This document shows positions 51,368 through 60,013 of a stretch of DNA of 64,000 bases, in pieces. Numbering within the stretch: the first letter of the stretch is position 1; each line of letters begins with the position of its first letter. The notes under the pieces are model-generated. The model was not told where the DNA came from. It saw only the letters and a list, made by a program, of their open reading frames with translations, and did no database searches. A program made the position numbers and the translations under genes. Source of the stretch: Bacillus thuringiensis (GTDB lineage Bacteria > Bacillota > Bacilli > Bacillales > Bacillaceae_G); contig NZ_JACYOF010000003.1 of the NCBI RefSeq assembly GCF_014932895.1, positions 261 to 64,260 of the forward strand, in the 5' to 3' direction.

Positions 51368-52045
51368 TTATTTTATTATTTCAACTAATTCTTGCACTAA
51401 ATTTGGATCAATTTCAGAAAAACATGATTTCCCTTCTCTTACAGCTGTACCGACATGCGCTTGCGTGACCCCAGTTTCATCTAACAGTTGCTTTATATTT
51501 TCTTTCGTTACACCACTTCCAGCAACAAGTTGAATTTGACCATCGCTTACCTTTTGCATATCTGTAAGCACTGAAATATTTTCTACTATATTCCCTTGCC
51601 CGCCTGAAGTTAAAACGTGAGTCACTTTATTAAATTTCTTTAAAGTTTTCATCGCTTCCACTGGATTTTCTATATCATCTATCGCTCGGTGATACGTAAC
51701 ATTTATTCCATCTACAACAGATAATAAATCTGCTAGCTTCTCTTCATCCACTTCATTTTGTTCATTTAATACGCCTAATACAACACCAGCTGCACCAAGC
51801 TTCTGTGCAACGATAATATCTTCCTTCATCATTTCAATTTCTTCTTCTGTATATGTGAAAGACTTTGCATGCGGACGAATCATAACGTGAATTGGTATAT
51901 TTACTGCTTCCACCGCTTTTTTAATAAATGCATAACTTGGCGTTAAGCCACCTTCTGTATAAGATGAAATTAATTCAATTCGCTTTCCACCAGCGCTTTC
52001 AATTCGTTTTACATCTTCTAAACATGTTGCAATAACCTCTAGCAT
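51368..52045 (-). CDS. cutC: CutC-family copper homeostasis protein
   Basis: A 225-aa TIM-barrel CutC protein. Family blocks: EVIATCLEDVKRIESAGGKR followed by IELISSYTEGGLTPSY, HVMIRPHAKSFTYTEEEIEM, and ITYHRAIDD (here VTYHRAIDDIENP), LTSGGQGNI. The link of CutC to copper is historical and weak in bacteria, so real function is open. GAGGTCAT precedes the ATG; it is 23 bases before the signal peptidase and may be cotranscribed. Confidence 0.88.
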   Translation of the reverse strand: MLEVIATCLEDVKRIESAGGKRIELISSYTEGGLTPSYAFIKKAVEAVNIPIHVMIRPHAKSFTYTEEEIEMMKEDIIVAQKLGAAGVVLGVLNEQNEVDEEKLADLLSVVDGINVTYHRAIDDIENPVEAMKTLKKFNKVTHVLTSGGQGNIVENISVLTDMQKVSDGQIQLVAGSGVTKENIKQLLDETGVTQAHVGTAVREGKSCFSEIDPNLVQELVEIIK

Positions 52046-52163
52046 GAGATGACCTCTTTTCGTGCTTTTTTCTCATTATACAGTAGGTGAAATAAGAAGC
52101 ATAGCTTTCTCCTATAAAACTATAAAAAGAAGAATGAAAAGAAAGATTTTTTTAACGAATTTA

Positions 52164-52233
52164 CCGAAAGAATTCTCCCTCCTCAAGCATGTGAAGGGAG
52201 ATAGCCCAACGGTAGGTGGGAGATGAATTTCGG
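52164..52233. ncRNA. Nested-hairpin element, possible TnpB-associated RNA (omega-RNA) remnant
   Basis: A structure of three stems: outer CCGA...AATTC (52164-52175) with GAATTTCGG (52225-52233); inner TCTCCCT/AGGGAGA (52174-52201, loop with TCAAGCATGTG); second inner CCCA...TGGG (52205-52220). Sequences of this kind (a CTCCC stem near TTCATCTCCCACCTA) occur at the end of IS605/IS1341-type tnpB elements, which makes an insertion-sequence remnant likely. No TnpB frame remains. This is the main content of the gap 52046-52402. Confidence 0.3.
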
Positions 52234-52402
52234 TTCGGCATAGCCAAAAACTTTTGATAAACTAGCTATATGAAGTTCTTTGATAACTTGATATATGAGG
52301 TTGCGGGAAGAAAATAGAGTGCGAAAATCAAGCCATTCGGTTCCTGCGTAAAATATCAACCGTACCAAGAGAGCATCCAAGCAACTTTCAAACAAATTTA
52401 AT

Positions 52403-52433
52403 AATCGCCTATCAAATTTATTGATAGGCGATT
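52403..52433 (-). terminator. Stem-loop terminator after the LysM hydrolase gene
   Basis: AATCGCCTATCAA pairs perfectly with TTGATAGGCGATT. Confidence 0.8.
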
Positions 52434-52452
52434 TTGGTATATATTATTATTT

Positions 52453-53250
52453 TTATTTAGCAAACAGATGGTTTCCAATTTGTGCAACGGTTTGACGTGT
52501 TGTAATCCATTTGTCAGTCGATGTTTTGGGGTTGTAGAAATAAAGCCAATCAGAATTTGTTCCTTTTGAAGTGAGAGCCTCTTCTGCTGCCATTCTTGCT
52601 TCCTGTGTAGCAGGCTGATTAATTCTTCCGTCTGTAACAGGAGTAAAAGCATAACCATTTTTAATAGGTTCATAAATTACGTCTGTAATTGTATTTGGAA
52701 AACCATTTGCGTTAACCCGATTTAATACTACCTTTGCCACTGCAACCTTGCCTGCATATGGTTCCCCTCCTGCTTCTGCATTTACTAACCGTGCCATTAA
52801 GTCCACTTCTTGTAATGATATTCCAGTATCAATCTTTAAGTGTTGACCGACAAAAATTTGACTTCCGTCCACATTATTGATTTGTTTAATAGACTGTATG
52901 GAAACCTTGTATTGTTGTGATATAGAACTTAATGTATCCCCGTTTTTCACTTGGTAAATTGCTTGATACGAATTAGTCCCAGCTGTTGAATTCTTTTTTT
53001 GAATATTCTCGTTTGCAGTTGCAGAACCTGGAATTGTTAAATGCTCTCCAATATTAATTTGATCATTTACTTTGTTATTAGCTTGTTTAAGTGATTGTAC
53101 GGACACCCCATATTGTTTACTTATTGCTTCTAGGGTATCATTCTTTTGAACATTATAAACTGTTGAAGCCGCAGCTCCTACTGGATTTGATACGATTGTA
53201 ATCATTGCAGCAGATAGTGGTAACCAGGTTTTTATCTTACATAACTTCAT
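52453..53250 (-). CDS. LysM-containing SleB-type cell-wall hydrolase (YkvT-like)
   Basis: A 265-aa secreted hydrolase. Signal peptide (LSAAMITIVSNPVGAAAS, cleavage about 28), two LysM repeats (about 30-75 and 95-140; YNVQKNDTLEAISKQYGVSV and YQVKNGDTLSSISQQYKVSI), then a Hydrolase_2 domain (LVNAEAGGEPYAGKVAVAKV with the catalytic Glu, then FYNPKTSTDKW). The family hydrolyses peptidoglycan as lytic transglycosylases, in spore cortex or wall. AGGAGG precedes the ATG. Confidence 0.88.
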   Translation of the reverse strand: MKLCKIKTWLPLSAAMITIVSNPVGAAASTVYNVQKNDTLEAISKQYGVSVQSLKQANNKVNDQINIGEHLTIPGSATANENIQKKNSTAGTNSYQAIYQVKNGDTLSSISQQYKVSIQSIKQINNVDGSQIFVGQHLKIDTGISLQEVDLMARLVNAEAGGEPYAGKVAVAKVVLNRVNANGFPNTITDVIYEPIKNGYAFTPVTDGRINQPATQEARMAAEEALTSKGTNSDWLYFYNPKTSTDKWITTRQTVAQIGNHLFAK

Positions 53251-54153
53251 TTAAAAAATCCTCCTAAAAATAGTTAAGTACTCTTAATATGTTTAAGTTA
53301 AAAACAAATCAAGCTATTTATAGCGTAACAAAACATAAAATTTAAGTCATGGAATTTGCACGTATAAATCTCCTATCCAAAATGATTCAAATCATGACCC
53401 ATCTCATGTATCGAAGTTTTTCATGTTTACAAAAAATAAGATAGATCCTCTATTTATATTGGAAAAACCCCTTCTGGCTAGGAGAGCAGAAGGGGTTCAC
53501 AACAAGGGATCATTTTGTTGCAATTTGTAAGGAGACAAAAATTTAATTGTCAGTTATTATGATTACACATATTTCTTTCGATAAGTGTTCTTATTTTTCC
53601 TTATTAAAGGAAAAAAACGAAAACATTCAACAAATACTATTATGTTATGATTTGATTGCAAAGATGGGAAAGCATTATTAGATATTATGACACGGAAAAA
53701 TAGCCGCTACTCGAATTGAGGAGCGGCTATTTTATTGCTCATTCTATAAATACTTACCAAAAGCAAGTGGTAAAGATTAAGTTAATATACATCTATTAAT
53801 TAGAAAGGCATACGAATCAAACCCTTATATTTTTGTAACAACATCAAATTATCCCTTTCGTAAACCCCTAAAGAATATTGGGAACAGATGATTTAGGGGG
53901 TTTGATATGTGTCCCGTTTTCAGAGTGCACTTCATAACCTAGGGATTTTTTCGATATATTTACATGGATTATTTTTATTATTAGATTAGGTTTTACTCTC
54001 TATTACAGTTGTGGTATTCTGATGAACATTTGAAATATTTTTAGTCACCAAACTGGCATTACAATAAATGCTTTTTCATTAAGGAACACTCCCAAAGTCG
54101 TAATAATCCCTTATATTAAAACGCTACATCTCAAAATAATGCATCAGACAAAT
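53251..54153. other. Gene-free 0.9-kb stretch with three strong hairpins
   Basis: Apart from the hydrolase promoter near its left end, no convincing ORF is found. Hairpins: AACCCCTTCTG/CAGAAGGGGTT (53466-53497, T-run on minus strand), AATAGCCGCT/AGCGGCTATT (53699-53731, both strands T-rich) and AAACCCCTAA/TTAGGGGGTTT (53862-53903). Three terminators without a gene suggest small RNAs or decayed genes. A 42-codon and a 41-codon frame exist but lack ribosome binding sites. Confidence 0.4.
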
Positions 54154-54191
54154 AAAAAGCACGTGTTCGATTACTAATCAAACACGTGCTC
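54154..54191 (-). terminator. Intrinsic terminator after the acyl-CoA dehydrogenase gene
   Basis: GAGCACGTGTTTGATTA pairs with its inverted copy, then TTTTT on the minus strand. Confidence 0.85.
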
Positions 54192-54254
54192 CCAAAACAA
54201 TTATATTGCCCATAAACAATATAATTTAAGTGCATAAAACCTATCCCTAAAACA

Positions 54255-55403
54255 TTACGACCGAAACGCCGCATCCGCCAGCATAGATAGTGTTGCATCA
54301 TCCATCGGCGGATTGTGTAATCCTGCTCTGACATTTAAATAGTAACGGTGAATTGGATTTTTTTCTGATAAACTTTTCGCTCCTACGATACGCATTGCTT
54401 TATCTACAATGGATATCGCCGCATTTGTTACTGCGTATTTCACTGCCGCAAGTTCTGCTTGCAGTGATAGTTTATCTTCTACCTCATCGTACTTTTTCGC
54501 AATTTGATATAAAAAGACACGAGCTTGCATAAGCTCAAGTTCTAATTCTCCAACTAATCTTCTAACATTCGGTAATAAACTAATAGAATGGTTTAAACTA
54601 TTTGGTTTGTATGATTCCGCAAACTGAACTGCATAATTTCTTGCTGATTGTGCGATTCCTAAATAACATGCTGGTATATGTAGCAACCAGCCAATACCCT
54701 TTTGTTTCACTTTCCCGCCCTTTACATCCGTAAAAAAGCGGTTCTCTATCTCTACATTTTGTAAGACGAGGTCGTGGCTAGCAGTTCCTCGCATTGCAAC
54801 GCTATCCCACGTTTCTTCAATTGATACACCTTGCGTATTTCTTGGAATGACAAACTCACCAACTTCTTCTCGGCCTTCAATACTAGCTGAAATAATAAAA
54901 TAATCAAGTACTGGTGCCATCGTCGTAAAAGTTTTCCTTCCACTTATAATCCACTTCTCGCCTTGTTGAACCGCTATTGTTTCTGGTTTACCACCACGCG
55001 TCGGACTACCTGTTTTCGGCTCTGTTGCTGCCCGGTTAAAGAGTGCACCATTACGCACTTCTTCACAAAACCATTTGAACATTTCATCATTCCAAGGGCA
55101 ATTTTCAGCTAGCTCTTTCACAATACCGATATGCCATCCAATCGATAATGCAGTAGCTCCACAGCCTTCTGCAATTTTCTCTTGAAATAAAACGAAGTCA
55201 TATACAGAAATCGCACTACCACCAAATTCCTTCGGTAATGTTAATTTCGTATATCCGATATCTTTCAAATTATTAATATTTTCATACGGAAATGATCCTA
55301 ATTCACTTAGCTGATGCTCCCTTTCCATGAACTTTGGAATCAATTTATTTATTTGTTCAATAATTAAAGATTGTTCTTCTGTTTCAACAAATGAGAGTGC
55401 CAT
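54255..55403 (-). CDS. Acyl-CoA dehydrogenase-family flavoprotein (YdbM-like)
   Basis: A 382-aa protein of the acyl-CoA dehydrogenase fold. N-terminal helices, then middle domain AATEPKTGSPTRGGKPETIA and KWIISGRKTFTTMAPVLDYF, and C-terminal helices. The common catalytic Glu of the fold is not obvious at the end (AGLHNPPMDDATL). Length and pattern match B. subtilis YdbM. Such proteins may be true dehydrogenases or DszC-like flavin monooxygenases. No beta-oxidation genes are adjacent. AAAGGAG precedes the ATG. Confidence 0.8.
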   Translation of the reverse strand: MALSFVETEEQSLIIEQINKLIPKFMEREHQLSELGSFPYENINNLKDIGYTKLTLPKEFGGSAISVYDFVLFQEKIAEGCGATALSIGWHIGIVKELAENCPWNDEMFKWFCEEVRNGALFNRAATEPKTGSPTRGGKPETIAVQQGEKWIISGRKTFTTMAPVLDYFIISASIEGREEVGEFVIPRNTQGVSIEETWDSVAMRGTASHDLVLQNVEIENRFFTDVKGGKVKQKGIGWLLHIPACYLGIAQSARNYAVQFAESYKPNSLNHSISLLPNVRRLVGELELELMQARVFLYQIAKKYDEVEDKLSLQAELAAVKYAVTNAAISIVDKAMRIVGAKSLSEKNPIHRYYLNVRAGLHNPPMDDATLSMLADAAFRS

Positions 55404-55557
55404 ACTATAATCTCCTTTATGTTCGATTCATCAACCGTTCACTTTTTCATTATGATTATATGAAGCTACCTCTCTATTGTTTCACTATTCCGATAAAAAT
55501 ACAATGTTTTTGGATTATAAGAAAAATCCCTATAGAAAAATAGGTATTTTTCTTATA

Positions 55558-56190
55558 TTAGTCTCCCTTCAATGCCTTTAATGGTAAAGAAGTTACATAT
55601 CCAATATACGAGAATAATTCTTTAAAGAAGAATGGAATTTCTGTGTCTAACGTTTTATACGCTGACGTTGGCGTTGGTGAAGCATATGCTTCGATTTTAA
55701 TGTGTTTTGCGATTCTCATTGCACGTTTCATATGAAGTGGATCACTCACAATCGTGTATGTGCGCATTCCGTTCTCTATTCCAACTTGCTTAGCATTCTT
55801 TAAATTTTCTTCAGTGAAAAGGGATTTTGTTTCGATTAAAATATCCTCCTCTTTTACACCTTGTTTCAAAGCATACACTCTAGCAGTACGAGCTTCCTCA
55901 AGCTCCGCCTCAAACTTTGTACCACCTGTGAAAATAATCTTTTTAATATTTCCGTTCTTATATAAAGAAATCGCATGATTAATTCTTTCTTTAAATACAG
56001 GAGATGGTTTTCCGTTCCATGAAGCTGCTCCTAGTACGATGCCAGCATCTGTCTTCACATCATCATCTGTTTTAAAGCGATAACTCCAAATATCGTAAGC
56101 TGCATAGCTCACATATAAAATAGCAGAACAAATCATAAGTAAAAATACTTGAAAGATTCGTCTTTTTTTACTCTTCTTATTTTCTTTCAT
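55558..56190 (-). CDS. YdcF/SanA-like DUF218 membrane-anchored protein
   Basis: A 210-aa protein: basic head (MKENKKSKKRR), one membrane helix (about 13-33), and a DUF218 domain with IVLGAASWNGKPSPVFKERI, IIFTGGTKFEAE and TYTIVSDPLHMKRAMRIA. DUF218 proteins such as SanA and YdcF have roles in envelope permeability and bind SAM or a related ligand in some cases. The start at 56190 has GGAGGC eight bases upstream; the upper 15 codons contain this site. Single gene. Confidence 0.82.
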   Translation of the reverse strand: MKENKKSKKRRIFQVFLLMICSAILYVSYAAYDIWSYRFKTDDDVKTDAGIVLGAASWNGKPSPVFKERINHAISLYKNGNIKKIIFTGGTKFEAELEEARTARVYALKQGVKEEDILIETKSLFTEENLKNAKQVGIENGMRTYTIVSDPLHMKRAMRIAKHIKIEAYASPTPTSAYKTLDTEIPFFFKELFSYIGYVTSLPLKALKGD

Positions 56191-56461
56191 TTGTAATTGC
56201 CTCCGTACATCATCCATACTTCTATAAAAAAACATTTATATCAAATTGTTTATTTGAGTTTGTTTAAAAGAAGGAATTTTACTTATTATATATAAAAGGG
56301 TTTTCATTTAAAATTGAGGATTATCAATTCATTTTTCATTTGCGGTTTTCATTACATTTTTAATTCATAAGTTTATTACCATACAACTACATTGTAACGA
56401 ATTTTTTCTCAGAAGGGAATGATGAAACAAAAGTAATTAAAATAAGTTAGTGTTTTGTAAG

Positions 56462-56502
56462 AAAAAAAGGTATATTATTCGCAAATTACGACCATATACC
56501 TT
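56462..56502 (-). terminator. Terminator after the GNAT gene
   Basis: AAGGTATAT pairs with ATATACCTT, followed by TTTTTTT on the minus strand. The remaining gap 56191-56461 shows nothing else. Confidence 0.75.
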
Positions 56503-56514
56503 ACAAAATACGAA

Positions 56515-57102
56515 TTATAGATTTTCTTTGTACAACTCTAATTTTTCTAACAATTTTTCTTTTACACTTGGCCATTCACTGGCAATAATACTGTACACAA
56601 CTGCATCTCTCACATGACCACTCGGCAATCTTCTTTCATTTCTAAGTACACCCTCTTTTACTGCGCCTAACCTTTCAATTGCTCGCTGTGCTTTTTCATT
56701 TCTTACATCCGTCTTAATTTGCACCCTCTGCATATGCAGTTTTTCAAAAGCATACTCGAGAAGCATATATTTACACTCTGTATTTATACTTGTACGTTGC
56801 ACACTTGGATGATACCACGTTTGACCTAACTCCACTGTCTTATCTTCTACAGAAATATTATATAAACGTGTACTTCCTACAATCTTATTCGTCTGTTGAT
56901 CCACTACAGCGAAAGGGATTTGTGTACCCCTTCCGTAACCCTTTATCGCTTTATGAACATATTGCTGCATATCTTGAGCAGTATCCATTTTAGAGATTAA
57001 ATACGCCCAAATATCTCTATTTCCTTCTACAATCGAAAACAAAGTTTCGACATCATCACTATCCATTAACCGTAACTTTGCTCTTTCGTGAATTATTTCC
57101 AT
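56515..57102 (-). CDS. GNAT acetyltransferase, RimJ/RimL-like
   Basis: A 195-aa acetyltransferase. Core: VVDQQTNKIVGSTRLYNISV, GQTWYHPSVQRTSINTECKY, FEKLHMQRVQIKTDVRNEKA, IERLGAVKEGVLRNERRLPS. The last block is the usual RimL ending. Acceptor unknown. GGGGG precedes the start by seven bases. Confidence 0.85.
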   Translation of the reverse strand: MEIIHERAKLRLMDSDDVETLFSIVEGNRDIWAYLISKMDTAQDMQQYVHKAIKGYGRGTQIPFAVVDQQTNKIVGSTRLYNISVEDKTVELGQTWYHPSVQRTSINTECKYMLLEYAFEKLHMQRVQIKTDVRNEKAQRAIERLGAVKEGVLRNERRLPSGHVRDAVVYSIIASEWPSVKEKLLEKLELYKENL

Positions 57103-57566
57103 TTGTAAGCCCCCTTCTTTCTTACTATATCATACAAATTAACATCATTTTATATTTATAATAAGATATTAAAGAGACACACTTTTATAATAAAGTGAGC
57201 CATTCATTTCATATAAAATACACTTAACTTAATTCAATTTTTGATAACTTCTTACATGGTAATCTGCCGAAAATCTCTAACGAATGCTGTGAACATCCCA
57301 TTGCATCAAACTAAGCTTATATAGGTTTAATTTCATGTAAGTTTTTTCTTTTTCTAAAAATCTAGTGTAAGTTCTTTAAAGATTTGCATACCAAAAACAC
57401 TATTTTTTCTGTATATTTCTACAAAAGAATAGCGTCTTTTTCGTTTTATGGATAAATTTTTTTTGCTTGATGGCTATGGGACAATCTGCTCTGTTAGGTT
57501 GATAGACCTATAGCGGCACCTATTCAAGGAAAAATCTGGATAACCCCTAATAAATACTATATAATA
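57103..57566. other. Gene-free region before the bcr1-like repeat
   Basis: No convincing gene on either strand. The left part must carry the GNAT promoter. A block around 57468-57540 has balanced composition unlike the rest and may be part of an unknown repeat or a gene remnant; I could not identify it. Confidence 0.35.
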
Positions 57567-57663
57567 ATAAAGTGAAATTTTAATCAGCGGAGATTTTATT
57601 CATCCCCCACTGATTATTAGCCTTCACCAATTGAGCTTTTACGGGACATTAATGCGGGATAAA
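57567..57663. repeat. bcr1-like repeat, internally deleted (97 bp)
   Basis: Flanked by ATAAA (57567-57571 and 57659-57663). It keeps the left part of the copy at 3097 (GTGAAATTTTAATCAG, CCCCCACTGATTATTAG, the GAGCTTTTACGGG block) and GCGGGATAAA, but lacks the middle hairpin of that copy. It ends 8 bases before the ribosome binding site region of the small gene at 57679. Confidence 0.7.
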
Positions 57664-57678
57664 TGGGAGGGGATAAAA

Positions 57679-57792
57679 ATGCTAGATCAAATTACTTGGG
57701 GAACGCCAGCCAGCTTATTATGCTTAGGATTCTTTTTTGCAGGGTTAGGAATCTTCTTAAGAAGTATTACGTCATATACGAAAAATAAATAA
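57679..57792 (+). CDS. Small membrane protein (37 aa)
   Basis: ATG 57679 follows an excellent site (GGGAGGGG, six bases upstream). The 37 codons give MLDQITWGTPASLLCLGFFF followed by AGLGIFLRSITSYTKNK, one clear hydrophobic helix with a charged tail. A terminator follows at 57849. Site, size and terminator together make this a real small gene. Function unknown; single-helix peptides of this kind may be regulatory or sporulation-related. The bcr1-like repeat lies directly upstream, in its leader. Confidence 0.6.
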   Translation: MLDQITWGTPASLLCLGFFFAGLGIFLRSITSYTKNK

Positions 57793-57848
57793 AAGTTCAA
57801 AAAAACAAAATTTCCGTTTAGGGGATACAATAAAAACATAACAAACAA

Positions 57849-57884
57849 AAGAACCCTTCCTTTTACAGAAGGGTTCTTTTTTAT
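57849..57884 (+). terminator. Intrinsic terminator after the small membrane protein gene
   Basis: AAGAACCCTTC pairs perfectly with GAAGGGTTCTT, followed by a run of T on the plus strand. Confidence 0.85.
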
Positions 57885-58068
57885 AGCTTTATCTTTTTTA
57901 TATTTTAAAGTAACTGTTCCCACACATTTATATAACATATGTATATTACTAATATTTTTATCACAAAATTAGTTTTCACTTCTACTTCTTTATGCTTTTC
58001 CACCTTTCCCCTTTTCATTACCTATATCTTTATAAGGTTAAAATGACTTTGATGATACTTTTCCTTTT

Positions 58069-59397
58069 TTAAAGCAACAAATAAGCAATCGGCGTAATAA
58101 TAAGCAACGTTAAAATCGTTCTTTGTACATACAGAATAATAAGTTCAGATACTTTTAACGGAATATCTGTCGATAAAATACAAGGAATTGAAGCGGAGAA
58201 GAACAAGATAGATGATACTGAAACAACTGCAATGACAAACTTTGTCACGAGCGGCGCACTTACAACTAATAATGATGGTAAAAACATTTCTGCAATACCA
58301 ACTGATGCCGCTTTAGCAGCTAAGTCTGCTTCTGGCAATTGTAATAGCCATGTAAAAGGATAGAAAATATAACTAATCCAATCAAATATTGACGTGAACT
58401 TCGCTAAGACGATACCAATTAATCCTACTGACATAATAGATGGTAAAATTCCCATTGTCATAATAAAACCGTCTTTTAAATTCACTGCAATATTTTTCAT
58501 AACACCCGGTGCAGACTTCGATACTTCTAATGCATCTTCCCAAGCGCGTTCTAGCATTTTCTCTTTATAGACAGGCTCTGGGAACCCTTCTTTCGTAATA
58601 TATGTATCTGGTTTTCTACTAAGAGGTGGGATTCTTACGGTGATAGCAGTCACGATGAATGTTACAACAAGCGTAGTCCAAAAATAAACATTCCATAAAT
58701 GCATAATGTCTAATGTTTTTGCGATGATGATCATAAATGTTGCTGATACTGTAGAAAATCCTGTAGCGATAATTGCTGCTTCTTTTGTCGTATACTTTCC
58801 TTCTTTATACACGCGGTTCGTAATTAATAATGCCAATGAATAACTCCCTACGAAGGAAGCAACCGCATCGATTGCTGATCGTCCTGGTGTATTCCATAAC
58901 GGTCTCATTATTGGACGGCAAAATGTACCGATAAATTCAAGCAATCCATATCCAACTAATAACGCTAAAAACGCCGAACCAATTGGAACGAGTAAACTTA
59001 CCGATATAACTAGCTTCTCATACAAAAATGGCCCAACATCTGGCGCAAAGAACCAAGTTGGTCCCACTTTAAAACAATATAGGACTCCAAAAACGACACC
59101 AACTACTTTTAAAATAGAAAAACAAATGTCTACGATAGATGCATTCCATTTCTTCGTATAGAATGGATAAATCGCACCAATTACCATAACAAGTAATGCA
59201 TAATACGGTACTATAGAAGGAACAGCAGCCCTAATCCACGATACAATATGATCAATCATAATAGACGATGCACCGTTTATCGTAACAGGAACAAAAAACA
59301 TAAACACACCAACTAGACTAGCGAGTATGAACCGAAGAATAATCCTCCTCTCTCGTCCAGTCTTTAATACTTTACTTTTTAATTCAATTTCATTCAA
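58069..59397 (-). CDS. YjiH-family membrane protein (nucleoside-recognition/Gate domain)
   Basis: A 442-aa integral membrane protein with about ten helices. It belongs to the YjiH group, with Gate-domain blocks such as WNTPGRSAIDAVASFVGSYS and ATGFSTVSATFMIIIAKTLD. These proteins are presumed transporters; the substrate is unknown. The start is TTG after a full AGGAGGTG site. Single gene; the promoter lies in 59398-59479. Confidence 0.82.
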   Translation of the reverse strand: MNEIELKSKVLKTGRERRIILRFILASLVGVFMFFVPVTINGASSIMIDHIVSWIRAAVPSIVPYYALLVMVIGAIYPFYTKKWNASIVDICFSILKVVGVVFGVLYCFKVGPTWFFAPDVGPFLYEKLVISVSLLVPIGSAFLALLVGYGLLEFIGTFCRPIMRPLWNTPGRSAIDAVASFVGSYSLALLITNRVYKEGKYTTKEAAIIATGFSTVSATFMIIIAKTLDIMHLWNVYFWTTLVVTFIVTAITVRIPPLSRKPDTYITKEGFPEPVYKEKMLERAWEDALEVSKSAPGVMKNIAVNLKDGFIMTMGILPSIMSVGLIGIVLAKFTSIFDWISYIFYPFTWLLQLPEADLAAKAASVGIAEMFLPSLLVVSAPLVTKFVIAVVSVSSILFFSASIPCILSTDIPLKVSELIILYVQRTILTLLIITPIAYLLL

Positions 59398-59479
59398 AAT
59401 TCGACACCTCCTATTATCTAAATATTCTGTATAATAATGTTATATTCCTTCTTTTGATTTCGAATACTTAATCATATGA

Positions 59480-59519
59480 AAAAGCCTAATTTGAAACATA
59501 TTGATCAAATTAGGCTTTT
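59480..59519. terminator. Bidirectional terminator
   Basis: AAAAGCCTAATTTGA pairs perfectly with TCAAATTAGGCTTTT over a 10-base loop. Confidence 0.85.
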
Positions 59520-59560
59520 ATTTTGAGTCTCTTAATGTATAAACTAAACATACAAATTTA

Positions 59561-60013
59561 TTACTTGAAGGAAGTGTCTTTCTTACTATGTTTCAATATA
59601 AAACTCCCCATCTCAATCGCTAAATCTTCACTTTGAGGATAGACACCTACATTATCTCCATACGCGTGTCCCAAGCCACGATAGAGGACTGTTTCAGTAC
59701 CAACTCCTTTTTTAGCCAATTTAGCTGCATACGCTAAACATTCTATCATTAAAAAATCATGTTCTCCTACCGTAATAAATGTACTTGGATAGTCTGAAGA
59801 TACTTCAACATATGGACTCAAATACTTCGAATGAATTTCTTTCGTACCAAGTATTTCTGACATCCCTCCGACCATTGAATGCATCATATTAAGCATTTTG
59901 TCTAATCCTTTTTTATATTTCGGAGCAATTTCATACTTATCTATACTCCAAGAATAAAACTCGTCTTCATAGCCACACATATTAACTGTAGGATACAGAA
60001 GTAGTTGTCCTTT
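59561..60013 (-). pseudogene. C-terminal fragment of an alpha/beta hydrolase (acetyl-esterase type)
   Basis: The frame begins GQLLLYPTVNMCGYEDEFYS and ends with FITVGEHDFLMIE and RGLGHAYGDNVG. This is the C-terminal third of an Abhydrolase_3-type esterase: the acid and base of the triad are present (Asp in GEHDF, His in LGHAY). The HGGG oxyanion motif and the GDSAGG nucleophile are missing because a deletion joined this part to the AraC gene upstream. ATG 59980 is not a natural start. Not expected to be active. Confidence 0.75.

Noticed and set aside
52183-52395. 70-aa minus-strand open frame
   Set aside because: It covers the nested-hairpin element. I considered a TnpB tail but saw no zinc-finger or RuvC motif.
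53559-53905. Two frames of about 41 codons (plus 53559-53684; minus ending near 53870)
   Set aside because: Neither has a ribosome binding site or a recognised family; composition is typical of non-coding AT-rich DNA.
57468-57540. Possible RNA or gene remnant of unusual composition
   Set aside because: Translation in both directions gave no recognisable protein and no stable fold was obvious; left as unknown.
57687-57938. 83-aa minus-strand open frame
   Set aside because: It is antisense to the small plus-strand gene and its terminator, with low-complexity translation and no start site.
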